Assembly: GCA_026417135.1 (NCBI GenBank)
Contig: JAOADV010000006.1
Span: forward strand, 1 to 58,023
Direction: 5' to 3'
DNA length: 58,023 nt
DNA from: Ignavibacteria bacterium
Lineage (GTDB): Bacteria > Bacteroidota > Ignavibacteria > Kapaibacteriales > UBA2268
A program made the position numbers and the translations under genes. This document shows positions 36,000 to 44,464 of this stretch, one piece after another. Every line of letters starts with the position of its first letter. Positions within the stretch are counted from its first letter, which is position 1. The notes under the pieces are model-generated. The model saw only the letters and a list, made by a program, of their open reading frames with translations, made no database searches and was not told the origin of the DNA.

Positions 36000-36554
36000 C
36001 TAAATAACAATTTCTGTCATTGGCGAGTGATAGGGCTCTTGACGAGGAGTGGGAGAAACATTCTTCCCGAAATTGAACAAATCGGGCTTATGTTTTTTCT
36101 CAATTTTTTCCTGAATCAACATTAATGCTTTAATTAAGGCTTCGGGACGAGGAGGACACCCAGAAACATAGACATCAACGGGTAAAAACAAATCTATCCC
36201 TTGAACAACTGAATAGCTTCTAAACATCCCACCAGTCGATGCACATACACCCATCGAAACCACCCATTTGGGGTCGGGCATTTGGTCGTAAATCTTTCTT
36301 ACGACCCAAGCCATTTTGTAAGTAACAGTCCCAGCAACAATAAGTAAATCCGATTGTCGAGGTGTCATTCTAAAAACCTCGGAACCAAAGCGCGAAACAT
36401 CGAATCGAGGGGAAGCAAACGCCATCATCTCGATAGCACAGCAAGAAATTCCCAATGGCATTGGCCAGACGGAATTCTTTTGTGCCCATTTCAAAACAGC
36501 GTCCAGCCGAGTGGTGAGAAAACCATCTCGACCAAGTAATTTATCTAATCCCAT
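36000..36554 (-). CDS. nuoB: NADH-quinone oxidoreductase subunit B
   Basis: 184 residues. The cysteines of the N2 iron-sulfur cluster are visible: the pair in ISCCAIEMM, one in [10 protein letters not shown] and one in [12 protein letters not shown]. NuoB hands electrons to quinone at the foot of complex I's peripheral arm. The gene overlaps nuoA by 10 bases. The usual next gene, nuoC, is absent: rpiB and bshB1 follow. The C-terminal tail beyond residue 160 is rich in Lys and Pro. Confidence 0.98.
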   Translation of the reverse strand: MGLDKLLGRDGFLTTRLDAVLKWAQKNSVWPMPLGISCCAIEMMAFASPRFDVSRFGSEVFRMTPRQSDLLIVAGTVTYKMAWVVRKIYDQMPDPKWVVSMGVCASTGGMFRSYSVVQGIDLFLPVDVYVSGCPPRPEALIKALMLIQEKIEKKHKPDLFNFGKNVSPTPRQEPYHSPMTEIVI

Positions 36555-36901
36555 TGTAAACCTCCCTTTTTCAATTCATAATAGAACCCAGCAAATAAGA
36601 CGATAATAAAAATAATCATTGCAAGAAAAGAGGCAAGTCCAAGTTCGGTAAATGTCAAAGCCCAAGGGTAAATGAACACAATTTCAATATCGAAAACAAT
36701 AAAGCTCATAGCAATTAAATAAAATTTGACAGAAAAACGTTCCCTCGCTGTTCGAAACGGGATCATACCGCTTTCGTAAGTTGTGATTTTTTCGCGAGTT
36801 ACACGCCGCGAGCCCATCCATTCAGACAGAAGCAAGAAAATAAATGCAACCCCAAAGCCAAACAAAATCATTAACACAAGGGGTAAATAAGTCGTTAACA
36901 T
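36545..36901 (-). CDS. nuoA: NADH-quinone oxidoreductase subunit A
   Basis: 118 residues with three membrane segments. The conserved loop is seen as [20 protein letters not shown] and the acidic [15 protein letters not shown]. NuoA is a small membrane subunit of complex I at its junction with the peripheral arm. A candidate promoter of the Bacteroidota type lies at 36918-36947. No clear ribosome site is visible before the ATG. Confidence 0.97.
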   Translation of the reverse strand: MLTTYLPLVLMILFGFGVAFIFLLLSEWMGSRRVTREKITTYESGMIPFRTARERFSVKFYLIAMSFIVFDIEIVFIYPWALTFTELGLASFLAMIIFIIVLFAGFYYELKKGGLQWD

Positions 36902-36917
36902 AGCCAGATAAAAAAAG

Positions 36918-36947
36918 CAAACTTAAATAAAAAATTTAAATTTCGAA
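36918..36947 (-). promoter_or_regulatory. Bacteroidota-type promoter for nuoAB
   Basis: On the minus strand TTCG (complement of 36944-36947), 18 bases, then TAAGTTTG (complement of 36918-36925), an exact match to TAnnTTTG. The implied start is near 36911, only 10 bases before the nuoA ATG at 36901. Confidence 0.5.
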
Positions 36948-37025
36948 AAATAAATTTTTTAAAATTCACTCTCATCTAATGAATTGAAAGATGATAAATT
37001 TCGTGAGTTCAATCACATTCTAACG

Positions 37026-37057
37026 TTTGGATGTAAAGGGAATATATTTTAAATTGT
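37026..37057 (+). promoter_or_regulatory. Possible promoter of the Asp-box T9SS gene
   Basis: TTTG at 37026-37029, 20 bases, then TAAATTGT at 37050-37057. The -7 element is imperfect. The implied start near 37064 gives a leader of about 18 bases to the ATG at 37082. Confidence 0.35.
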
Positions 37058-37081
37058 AAGGTAATTTTTGTTGAAAGTAAA

Positions 37082-39961
37082 ATGAAAAAGTCAATAACTC
37101 TATTGACAATCATTACGATTCTTGTTTGTTCTAAGCTCGTTGGCGAAGATGCAAAAGATTTCTTTCGTAGGATGATGGAATATGCACACCCAACGCCAGT
37201 CGAAACATTTAAAGAACTTCCCGCAATTCCGCTATCGAAACCATTATTAAATACATTCTTCTATAACTTTGCAACCACAGTAGATGAAACTGGAACTTAC
37301 CAAATGCAAAATGAGTCGTCGATTGCCGTAAACCCTTTGAACCCTAAAATTTTGATTGCCTCTGCTGTCGATTATCGCGATACATCTGCAACTTGGGTTT
37401 ACATTTCCACAAATGAAGGCAAAACTTGGATAAATAAAAAACTTGGAAGACCATATCCGGGGTGGCGCTCTACAAACGACCCATCTGTTACTTTTTCCTA
37501 CGACGGAATAGCTTATCTTGTTTATGGAGGGTTTGGCAATATTTCTGATACTGGAATAATGTATGGCGAAAACGGAGTTTTTCTTGCCCGTTCGTTCGAC
37601 AACGGAAAAACTTGGGAAGCACATATTCCTATAATCGTACATTTAGGACCCCAAACTTTGGATTCCACCTTCGAAGATAAATATTACATTACTTGCGACA
37701 ATTCTCCTCTCTCCCCTTATCGAGGGAACCTATATGTTCCTTGGAAGCGTGTTTTCCCAAGAGATTCCGCAACCCAAATTGTTATTTCAATCTCAACCGA
37801 TAAAGGTTCAACTTGGTCAGTTCCCAAACCGATTAGCCCCAGAAAACCAAGAACTTCCGAAGATACTACATTTGGCCAAAGCTTCCCTCTTGCCACTATC
37901 GGACCAAATGGTGAAGTGTATGTAGTTTGGAACGACGGAGTCGAAAGTGGAATAGGATTTGCAAAATCAACTGACGGTGGTAAAACTTTCTCTGAACCAA
38001 GGATAATTTTGAAATACAAGCCTTTTGGTACGACTAAGTATATTACAAACCAAGGATATCGGCACACGGTAAAAGGCAAAGTTCGAGCAGAAGCATATCC
38101 TTCGATTACTTGCGATATCACAAGTGGTCCACGTAAAGGCTACCTTTATCTCACTTGGTCTGCAGACCCAATACCAAACGTTTACTTTTCCTATTCCTCT
38201 GATGGTGGCGAAACCTGGTCCACACCCAAAATAGTTCATTCGGACGAAAAAAACGACCAATTCTGGCAATGGATTGCATTGGACCCAACTAACGGAGATA
38301 TAGCTGTAATGTACCTCGATAGCCGAAGAGACCCCGACAATCTTTTGGTTGAATGCTGGGTTAGCTATTCAAGTGATGGGGGCGAAAACTGGATTGACCG
38401 ACCAGTTTCCGATGTAACCACTGACTTACGCCTAAATCCCTTTTCGGAAAATTCCTTTGCTGGCGATTACAGCGGTTGTGCCTTTTACAATGGAAAAATC
38501 TTTCCTTCTTGGGTGGATATGCGTGCTTCAGTTAAAAATATTTTCGATAGCGATGTTTATACTGCATTTATCTCGATAAATATGCCAACTCCTCCCGAAA
38601 ACTTCTCTGCAAGAACTATTCCCACAGAAAAAAGTGCCATTCAATTAACTTGGGATATACCGAAAAGTAAAGTTTTCGGTCATCCCTTGAACACCAACGG
38701 TTTGAAATATTTGCTGAAAAGGAATGGAATAGAAATTGCAACCTTGCACTCGAACATTGTAAGTTTCAAAGATACGGGGCTTGCTCCCTACAATCTATAC
38801 ACTTATTCAATCTCTTCCATTTTTGAAAACGATACAAGTATAGAAGTGCACTCAAAAGCATATTCCGGAGGCGCAAAGCAACCACTTCCCCCATTTATTG
38901 TTCAAGTTCAAATTCAAACATCAAAAAGCTTAGCACTCGAAGTCAAGATACCTTCGCTTCGTGCAGATAGCAACACAATTCTTGTTAACTTAGATTCAAT
39001 AATATTTTACGACGAGGAAAAGTTTTTAACCTCAGTTTCGTTAAGTTCTACCGACACTGGTTTATACAAACTTATCGAATTCCCAGTCCAAGAGGAAGGA
39101 TTTTACAGAATTAAAGCAAAAATCAAAGACTTAGACGGGAACCTAAGCGAATTTTCGAACGAAAAAATTTGCTTTGCAGGTAAAATAACAAATCTTGAAA
39201 CCGAGGATTTTATTGACGATTTTAACTCGACTAAAGCCAAAAAATATATTAAAATTAACGGATGGGAATTTGCAAACAACTTCTTCGTTTCAAGTCCCAG
39301 CTCGATAACAGATTCACCTTTTGGGAACTATCCCCAAAGAACAGAAATGATTTTAGGAACTTTTCCATTCATTTTGCCGAACGATGGAGAAGTATATCTA
39401 AGTTTCTACAATACTGCAATCATCCATAGAACAGATACTGGATACGTCGAATTAGTGAACTTTAATCAAAATTCAATTCTACTTGCGAAATACAATATGG
39501 AAGATTTTGCCCCTTGGAAAGATAAAGTCCTAAACAAAGAAGACTGGCGAAAAGAACTAATTAAGATAAACGTTGATACAGCGAAAAGAAATCTTGGAAG
39601 TGAACCAGTTTATATACGATTTCGTCTCCATAGTGGTACACTTGGCACCGATGATGGATGGTACATCGACGATTTAACAATTTCGCGCAGCTCATTGTTT
39701 GCCGAAGATTTAAGCTCGACAAAAGTTAGTGTATTTCCAACCCCTGTTGTAAGTTACTTGCAAATTAATTCTCCTACTCCTATCAAAAGTTTAAGTATTT
39801 TTAACCATCTTGGAAATAAAATTTCGGTCGAAGAAATGGAATTTAAAGATTCACAAACGGCTCTTCTAAACGTAAAGAACCTTGCAAATGGGACTTACTT
39901 CATATTTTTATCCAACGGAGAAAACGACAGACTAATTGTTCCATTCGTGATTTATAGATAA
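37082..39961 (+). CDS. T9SS-secreted protein with sialidase-type Asp-box repeats
   Basis: 959 residues. A signal peptide is followed by a six-bladed, sialidase-like propeller with at least six Asp boxes: STNEGKTW, SFDNGKTW, STDKGSTW, STDGGKTF, SSDGGETW and SSDGGENW (about residues 110-435). The catalytic Arg triad and Tyr of true sialidases were not identified, so enzyme activity is open. A fibronectin III-like domain (about 500-590), a jelly-roll-like region near 790-880 with IDDLTISRS, and a sorting domain (VFPTPVVSYLQINSP, LANGTYFIFL) complete it. It is divergent from nuoA. Confidence 0.88.
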   Translation: MKKSITLLTIITILVCSKLVGEDAKDFFRRMMEYAHPTPVETFKELPAIPLSKPLLNTFFYNFATTVDETGTYQMQNESSIAVNPLNPKILIASAVDYRDTSATWVYISTNEGKTWINKKLGRPYPGWRSTNDPSVTFSYDGIAYLVYGGFGNISDTGIMYGENGVFLARSFDNGKTWEAHIPIIVHLGPQTLDSTFEDKYYITCDNSPLSPYRGNLYVPWKRVFPRDSATQIVISISTDKGSTWSVPKPISPRKPRTSEDTTFGQSFPLATIGPNGEVYVVWNDGVESGIGFAKSTDGGKTFSEPRIILKYKPFGTTKYITNQGYRHTVKGKVRAEAYPSITCDITSGPRKGYLYLTWSADPIPNVYFSYSSDGGETWSTPKIVHSDEKNDQFWQWIALDPTNGDIAVMYLDSRRDPDNLLVECWVSYSSDGGENWIDRPVSDVTTDLRLNPFSENSFAGDYSGCAFYNGKIFPSWVDMRASVKNIFDSDVYTAFISINMPTPPENFSARTIPTEKSAIQLTWDIPKSKVFGHPLNTNGLKYLLKRNGIEIATLHSNIVSFKDTGLAPYNLYTYSISSIFENDTSIEVHSKAYSGGAKQPLPPFIVQVQIQTSKSLALEVKIPSLRADSNTILVNLDSIIFYDEEKFLTSVSLSSTDTGLYKLIEFPVQEEGFYRIKAKIKDLDGNLSEFSNEKICFAGKITNLETEDFIDDFNSTKAKKYIKINGWEFANNFFVSSPSSITDSPFGNYPQRTEMILGTFPFILPNDGEVYLSFYNTAIIHRTDTGYVELVNFNQNSILLAKYNMEDFAPWKDKVLNKEDWRKELIKINVDTAKRNLGSEPVYIRFRLHSGTLGTDDGWYIDDLTISRSSLFAEDLSSTKVSVFPTPVVSYLQINSPTPIKSLSIFNHLGNKISVEEMEFKDSQTALLNVKNLANGTYFIFLSNGENDRLIVPFVIYR

Positions 39962-39984
39962 TTAATTCATTAAAATCATAAAAT

Positions 39985-40004
39985 AACGAATTAAATATTT
40001 CGTT
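39985..40004. promoter_or_regulatory. 20-bp dyad upstream of the metal transporter operon (possible operator)
   Basis: AACGAA at 39985-39990 mirrors TTCGTT at 39999-40004; 8 of 10 base pairs in the 20-bp palindrome match. It overlaps the -33 element of the candidate promoter at 39999-40030, where a repressor of the Fur/Zur class would bind. It could instead be a weak terminator of the upstream gene. Confidence 0.35.
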
Positions 40005-40030
40005 AAAAGTTGATATTTCCAAGAATTTTG
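39999..40030 (+). promoter_or_regulatory. Candidate promoter of the thioredoxin-like/znuABC operon
   Basis: TTCG at 39999-40002, 20 bases, then GAATTTTG at 40023-40030. Each element has one mismatch to TTTG/TAnnTTTG. The implied start near 40037 lies 11 bases before the first ATG at 40048. Confidence 0.4.
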
Positions 40031-40047
40031 GGTTAAATTATTTACAA

Positions 40048-40341
40048 ATGGTTAGTGTTGAAATACAATTTTTTCGCGGGTGTCCCACTTCAAGCGAAAT
40101 GATACAACGGGTTCGAAAATCAATCGAAGGCTTGGATAAGGTCGAATACATTGAAACACTTGTCGAAGATAATGATAAAGCAAAAGCTATAGGTTTCCGC
40201 GGTTCCCCGACATTGTTAATCGATGGAGAAGATTTCGAAGGGATACCTTCGCCAGCCGAACCTTCGCTTTCCTGTCGCTTTTATCCAAAAGGATTACCCA
40301 CAATTCAACAAATTCGAGAAAGGATAATTAGACAATTTTAA
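40048..40341 (+). CDS. Thioredoxin-like small protein (single-Cys GCP motif)
   Basis: 97 residues without a signal peptide. The fold is thioredoxin-like: EIQFFRGCPTSSEM with Cys12, then IGFRGSPTLLIDGEDF with the cis-Pro region. A second Cys sits in SLSCRFYP. The CxxC of thioredoxin is reduced to CPTS. Family members occur beside mercury, metal or selenium genes. It is followed after 6 bases by the metal-binding lipoprotein of a zinc/manganese transporter, so it may act in thiol or metal handling with that system; the link is inference. Confidence 0.8.
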   Translation: MVSVEIQFFRGCPTSSEMIQRVRKSIEGLDKVEYIETLVEDNDKAKAIGFRGSPTLLIDGEDFEGIPSPAEPSLSCRFYPKGLPTIQQIRERIIRQF

Positions 40342-40347
40342 GCAAAA

Positions 40348-41190
40348 ATGAAAAAGGCTTTTCTTCTTGTTTTATTTCTATTTGGCTGTGCTACAAAAGA
40401 AGATAATCAAAACAAAAATTATATTTTCACTTCCAACTACCCTTTGAAGCTTATTATTCAAGAAATAATTGGCGATTCAAGCAGAGTAATTTCGCTTGTT
40501 CCCCCAAGTGCTTCGGAACATACCTTTCAACCAAAGTTTTCCGACATTCAAAAACTTGAAAAAGCAAAAATCTTTTTCTATGTCTCGGATTTACTGGACC
40601 ATTGGGTAACCAATACTATTCCTAACAAAGTCGAAGTTATAAAATTTATAAGCAAAGATAGACTAATTCATTACTTGGAAGGTTCTGATGTTGACCCTCA
40701 TTTTTGGACCGACCCAAGCATAATCGAAAGTATCGTCGATTCAATTGCTCGGAAACTGATTGCGATATTTCCCGAGAAAGCAGCGGAAATTCAAAAAAAT
40801 TCAAATAATTTCAGAAGTAAACTTATTCGCCTCGATAAACAAGTTCGTGAAATAACAAGACCAATCGAAGGGAAATACGTATTCTTGTTCCACCCTTCGT
40901 TTCTTTACTTTCTAAAAAGATATAATCTAAATTACGGTGGTAGTATCGAAGAAACTGCCGGAATGGACCCTACTCCAAAACACATCCAAGAAATAGCAAA
41001 AAAAATAAAAGAATTTGAATTACAAGCCATTTTTACCGAACCCCAACTAAACCCAGAACCAGCAAAAGTAATAGCAAAAGAAACTGGGGTCAAATTGTTT
41101 GAACTCGACCCATTGGGCTTTCAGAACGTAAATAGTTACGAGGAGCTAATTTTAAAAAATGCAAACACTTTGCTAAATGCGCTTAAATAA
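40348..41190 (+). CDS. Zinc/manganese ABC transporter substrate-binding lipoprotein (ZnuA family)
   Basis: 280 residues. The lipobox LFGC ends at Cys14. Metal-ligand His residues typical of the cluster A-I family appear in PSASEHTFQP, DPHFWTDPS and FHPSF. The second lobe has EETAGMDPTPKHIQEIAKKI and IFTEPQLNPEPAKVIAKETG. A His-rich loop, common in zinc-specific ZnuA, is absent, so zinc or manganese cannot be decided. The stop overlaps the start of the ATPase gene by 14 bases. Confidence 0.93.
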   Translation: MKKAFLLVLFLFGCATKEDNQNKNYIFTSNYPLKLIIQEIIGDSSRVISLVPPSASEHTFQPKFSDIQKLEKAKIFFYVSDLLDHWVTNTIPNKVEVIKFISKDRLIHYLEGSDVDPHFWTDPSIIESIVDSIARKLIAIFPEKAAEIQKNSNNFRSKLIRLDKQVREITRPIEGKYVFLFHPSFLYFLKRYNLNYGGSIEETAGMDPTPKHIQEIAKKIKEFELQAIFTEPQLNPEPAKVIAKETGVKLFELDPLGFQNVNSYEELILKNANTLLNALK

Positions 41191-41941
41191 CAAAAAAGCA
41201 ATAAGCGTCGAAAATTTGTCTGTGTATTTCGGGGACTTCTGCGTTCTCGAAAATTTGAACTTCTCGGTCGAACAAGGCGATTTTGTCACAGTTGTTGGTC
41301 CAAACGGTGGTGGCAAAACAACACTTATCAAAACAATTCTTGGTGCAATTCGCCCTAAAATGGGAAATATATTAATTTTTGGAGAAAACCCCAATAAAAT
41401 TGATTTTCGTTATTTGGGGTATGTTCCTCAATTAAAAAACTTCGATAGGACATTTCCAGCAAAAGCGATAGAAATCGTTGCCACCGGTCTAACTGGGCAC
41501 TGGAACTTCATCTTAAACAAAGCCACAAAAAAACTTTCTTTAGAGGCTCTCGAACAAGTTGGAGTTCCTCATCTTGCAAATCAGCAAATCAACAGACTTT
41601 CTGGGGGCGAGCTTCAACGAGTTTATCTTGCCCGTGCTTTAGTTCGAAACCCCAAAATATTAGTACTTGATGAACCAATTACGGGAGTAGATATAGTCGG
41701 TGAAAACGACTTTGGTAAAGTCCTTGAAATGCAACAAAAAATGCATAGTTTAACGGTTTTTATGGTAACACACGATTGGGAATACGCATATCACCATTCC
41801 TCTTATGTAATCCTTTTGAACAAAAGAATTTTTGCTTTCGATATCCCAAAAAGGGCATTTACCGAGTCCGCTTTAAGAAATACATTTGGACATATTGGAC
41901 ACGAACATTCAATACAATTTATAGCTTCGAAAAATGATTGA
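41177..41941 (+). CDS. Metal ABC transporter ATP-binding protein (ZnuC family)
   Basis: 254 residues. Walker A is GPNGGGKT (residues 41-48), the signature is RLSGGELQR, and Walker B is ILVLDEPITGVD. The His switch follows in VTHDWEYA. It powers the ZnuB-type permease encoded next. It overlaps znuA-like and znuB-like genes by 14 and 8 bases, so the three are translationally coupled. Confidence 0.96.
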   Translation: MRLNNKKAISVENLSVYFGDFCVLENLNFSVEQGDFVTVVGPNGGGKTTLIKTILGAIRPKMGNILIFGENPNKIDFRYLGYVPQLKNFDRTFPAKAIEIVATGLTGHWNFILNKATKKLSLEALEQVGVPHLANQQINRLSGGELQRVYLARALVRNPKILVLDEPITGVDIVGENDFGKVLEMQQKMHSLTVFMVTHDWEYAYHHSSYVILLNKRIFAFDIPKRAFTESALRNTFGHIGHEHSIQFIASKND

Positions 41942-42770
41942 AACACTCACAAATATTTTCGTTCTCAGAGGAATTCTTTCTGGAATAATTCTTGGTTTTT
42001 TGGGTGGTTACTACGGTAGTTTTATCGTCCAACGAAGAATGAGTTTCCTTGGCGATGGGCTTGCACACGTCGCATTCGGCGGAATTGCTTTGGGTCTTCT
42101 TCTCGAAAAAGAACCACTTTGGATTGCACTTCCTTTTACGATACTTGTCGCTATTGCATTAACATTTTTAAAAGAGAAATCGGAACTTGAAATCGATACA
42201 GCAATTGGTATATTTTTCGCAATAAGTGTAGCACTTGGTATTTTGTTCATATCATTAAATAAGCATTATATATCCGACGCTTTCTCTTACCTCTTTGGCT
42301 CTATTCTTTTAGTTTCCGAAATGAATTTACTTTTTTCCAGCTTTGTAACAATATTAACTATTATTCTTACTCCAATCCTTTGGAAAAGATGGACTTATAC
42401 AAGTTTCGACAGGGAACTTGCAATAACAGACAAAATCAATGTTTCTGTGGATAATTACATACTTTCGATTTTAATCGCATTGACAATTGTAACTTCAATT
42501 AAATTGGTGGGCATATTTTTAGTTGCATCATTTCTTGTTATTCCTTCTGCTTCGGCAAAACTTATTTCTAAAACCTTTACTCAACTAACATTATTTGGAA
42601 TTATTTTCGGGGTTTTGAGTTCAATTTTCGGGATATTTTTTTCAATTTCTTTGGATGTACCAACTGGTTCGACAATTATCCTTACACAAGCGCTTATCTT
42701 CCTTTTTTGCTTAATAATCAAAAATTTCAACTTCAAGAGAAAAAATTCGCATAACGTTCAGACAAGATAA
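41934..42770 (+). CDS. Metal ABC transporter permease (ZnuB family, ABC-3)
   Basis: 278 residues with about eight hydrophobic segments. The ABC-3 pattern is clear: FVVQRRMSFLGDGLAHVAFG-like opening, LFGSILLVSEMNLL, and KLVGIFLVASFLVIPSASAK near the C-terminus. It forms the inner-membrane channel for zinc or manganese. The start overlaps the ATPase gene. It is followed by a convergent beta-helix gene with 36 bases between them and no clear terminator. Confidence 0.95.
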   Translation: MIETLTNIFVLRGILSGIILGFLGGYYGSFIVQRRMSFLGDGLAHVAFGGIALGLLLEKEPLWIALPFTILVAIALTFLKEKSELEIDTAIGIFFAISVALGILFISLNKHYISDAFSYLFGSILLVSEMNLLFSSFVTILTIILTPILWKRWTYTSFDRELAITDKINVSVDNYILSILIALTIVTSIKLVGIFLVASFLVIPSASAKLISKTFTQLTLFGIIFGVLSSIFGIFFSISLDVPTGSTIILTQALIFLFCLIIKNFNFKRKNSHNVQTR

Positions 42771-42806
42771 AATTTACCACATAAATCTCACAAAAAAAGA
42801 TGTTAA

Positions 42807-44333
42807 TTAATCGACAAATACTATTGGACATAGACACTTTCCATCAAACTTGATTTGCAAAAGATAAAAACCTATTGGTAGATCATAATTTAAGTTCAAA
42901 GCGATTTTCGCTAACTTATTTTCGATTATGCAAGATTCAACTTCTGCAATTCTTTCGCCACCTATTGTAAACAAACGAAGGGTGATAGGTCCTTGAACAT
43001 TTGTAGCAAAGGTAACAAACAAAGTCATCGAGGACTTGTCGTAATATATTTTATAACAGCTTAAATCTTCGTTATTTTGGCTAACTTGTGAGTAATCTGA
43101 ATAGAATTCGAGGGCGCCTATCGCTCTTGGTTTTTTGAAAGGTCTTCCAACAAAATCAATTGTAGGCTCATCAAAGTCTAAGCCTTTTCCCACCGCAGGC
43201 GAATCGAAAAGAAGATTGAAATCCCTTTCTCCTATATCCTTAAATCTTGGGTCGAAATTTACAATTGTATTCAAATGTGTTAAATTTTTGTTTGGTCCGT
43301 TCCAGTTCGGATTGTCGGTATTATACCAAAGGTTATTACTGAAAAGAAAAGTATGGGGAGAAGTATTACTTCCAATGTTTATTCCCAACTCATTACTAGC
43401 GTTATTACTAAAGTAACAAATATTATTTGCAAAAACATTATTGCCACAAGTTAAAAACCCCGGATTTGTATTCTCCTGGAGAATTCGAACAAGCCATCTG
43501 CTTGGATTTACAAGTGTGTTGTTTATTACTTTGCAATGAACCGCTCCCACGAAAGCAATCGGAGCAACCGACCCAACAAATATATTAGAATAAACAAATA
43601 TTTCAGAAGCTTCGAAAATCGCACCTTTTGGTCTGAAATAATCTAAACCAGTCGACCCACCAATATTAATTGCTCGCTGACCACCATTTATAAACACATT
43701 TTGTTCGATTTTAATATTGCTACTACCTCCTTTTGCTTGTATGCAATTAGAACCAGCATTGTAGAAAATGCTATTCTTTATTACTCCATAATGGCAACCA
43801 ACCATATCAATAAGACTTCCACCCGGAGAGCCATTCTGGAAAGTGCAACCAACTACCCAAAATGTATCGACACCCGAAAGTTTCAATTCATCATTATTTC
43901 CAGTTGCATCCATATTAAGCCAGCTACAACCCTCTATTATAATGTGATGACTGGGCGTCTCGTATGTTCCACCATCATCTATATTCACACCATTTAATTT
44001 TTGAGATGCAAAACTTAAACCTTTAATGTGCAAATACGACACATCTGAAAACTGAATTGCTGTGTTTCCACCGACGAAACTTGCTGGATTTCTTTCTGAA
44101 GAAAGAATGTAAATCCAATTTTCTTTAGTCCCATTAAGATTTCTTATATATTCACCTCCAGCCAAAGTTCCCTCGACGAGCAATGTATCTCCCGGTTTAG
44201 CAATTTCAGCGGCAAGTCTTAATGTAGGAAAATCCCCTTGCGCACCAACTCGAATTACTTTTGAAAACAATGCACCATTAAGAATAAAATACAATACAAG
44301 AACAAAAACAAAACGAAGGCAAAATTTTTTCAT
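42807..44333 (-). CDS. T9SS-secreted right-handed beta-helix protein
   Basis: 508 residues. A signal peptide is followed by a right-handed beta-helix at about residues 30-390, with PbH1-type turns (HIIIEGCSWLNM, FWVVGCTFQNG, YGVIKNSIFYNA, IKIEQNVFINGG, CKVINNTLVNPS). The opening AKPGDTLLVEGTLAGGEYI resembles polysaccharide lyase family 6 and related glycan-binding helices, but catalytic Lys/Arg were not fixed. The end, DFVGRPFKKPRAIGALEF, is typical of such helices. A divergent sorting domain closes it (LRLFTIGGERIAEVES, LPIGFYLLQIKF). A TATATTTG -7 element lies at 44363-44370. The ATG at 44333 is preferred to a GTG at 44342. Confidence 0.85.
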   Translation of the reverse strand: MKKFCLRFVFVLVLYFILNGALFSKVIRVGAQGDFPTLRLAAEIAKPGDTLLVEGTLAGGEYIRNLNGTKENWIYILSSERNPASFVGGNTAIQFSDVSYLHIKGLSFASQKLNGVNIDDGGTYETPSHHIIIEGCSWLNMDATGNNDELKLSGVDTFWVVGCTFQNGSPGGSLIDMVGCHYGVIKNSIFYNAGSNCIQAKGGSSNIKIEQNVFINGGQRAINIGGSTGLDYFRPKGAIFEASEIFVYSNIFVGSVAPIAFVGAVHCKVINNTLVNPSRWLVRILQENTNPGFLTCGNNVFANNICYFSNNASNELGINIGSNTSPHTFLFSNNLWYNTDNPNWNGPNKNLTHLNTIVNFDPRFKDIGERDFNLLFDSPAVGKGLDFDEPTIDFVGRPFKKPRAIGALEFYSDYSQVSQNNEDLSCYKIYYDKSSMTLFVTFATNVQGPITLRLFTIGGERIAEVESCIIENKLAKIALNLNYDLPIGFYLLQIKFDGKCLCPIVFVD

Positions 44334-44362
44334 AATAATCACTTAATCTTATTTGACATTAT

Positions 44363-44370
44363 CAAATATA
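44363..44370 (-). promoter_or_regulatory. -7 element of the beta-helix gene
   Basis: TATATTTG on the minus strand, an exact match to TAnnTTTG. No clear TTTG at -33 was found, so the promoter is incomplete by this consensus. The start would be near 44356, 23 bases before the ATG. Confidence 0.4.
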
Positions 44371-44415
44371 CTTAAAACTTATACACTAAACTAAAATATT
44401 GGATAAAAATTTGTT

Positions 44416-44445
44416 TTTGTAGAATTGAATAAAAAAATTATTTTG
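44416..44445 (+). promoter_or_regulatory. Bacteroidota-type promoter of the amino-acid permease
   Basis: TTTG at 44416-44419, 18 bases, then TTATTTTG at 44438-44445 (one mismatch to TAnnTTTG). The implied start near 44452 leaves a 13-base leader with AAAGGA just before the ATG at 44465. Confidence 0.55.
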
Positions 44446-44464
44446 CCTAATTTACTATAAAGGA

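Noticed and set aside
40048-40341. Reading the small thioredoxin-like protein as a selenoprotein
   Set aside because: Its motif is Cys-Pro-Thr-Ser with no in-frame TGA.
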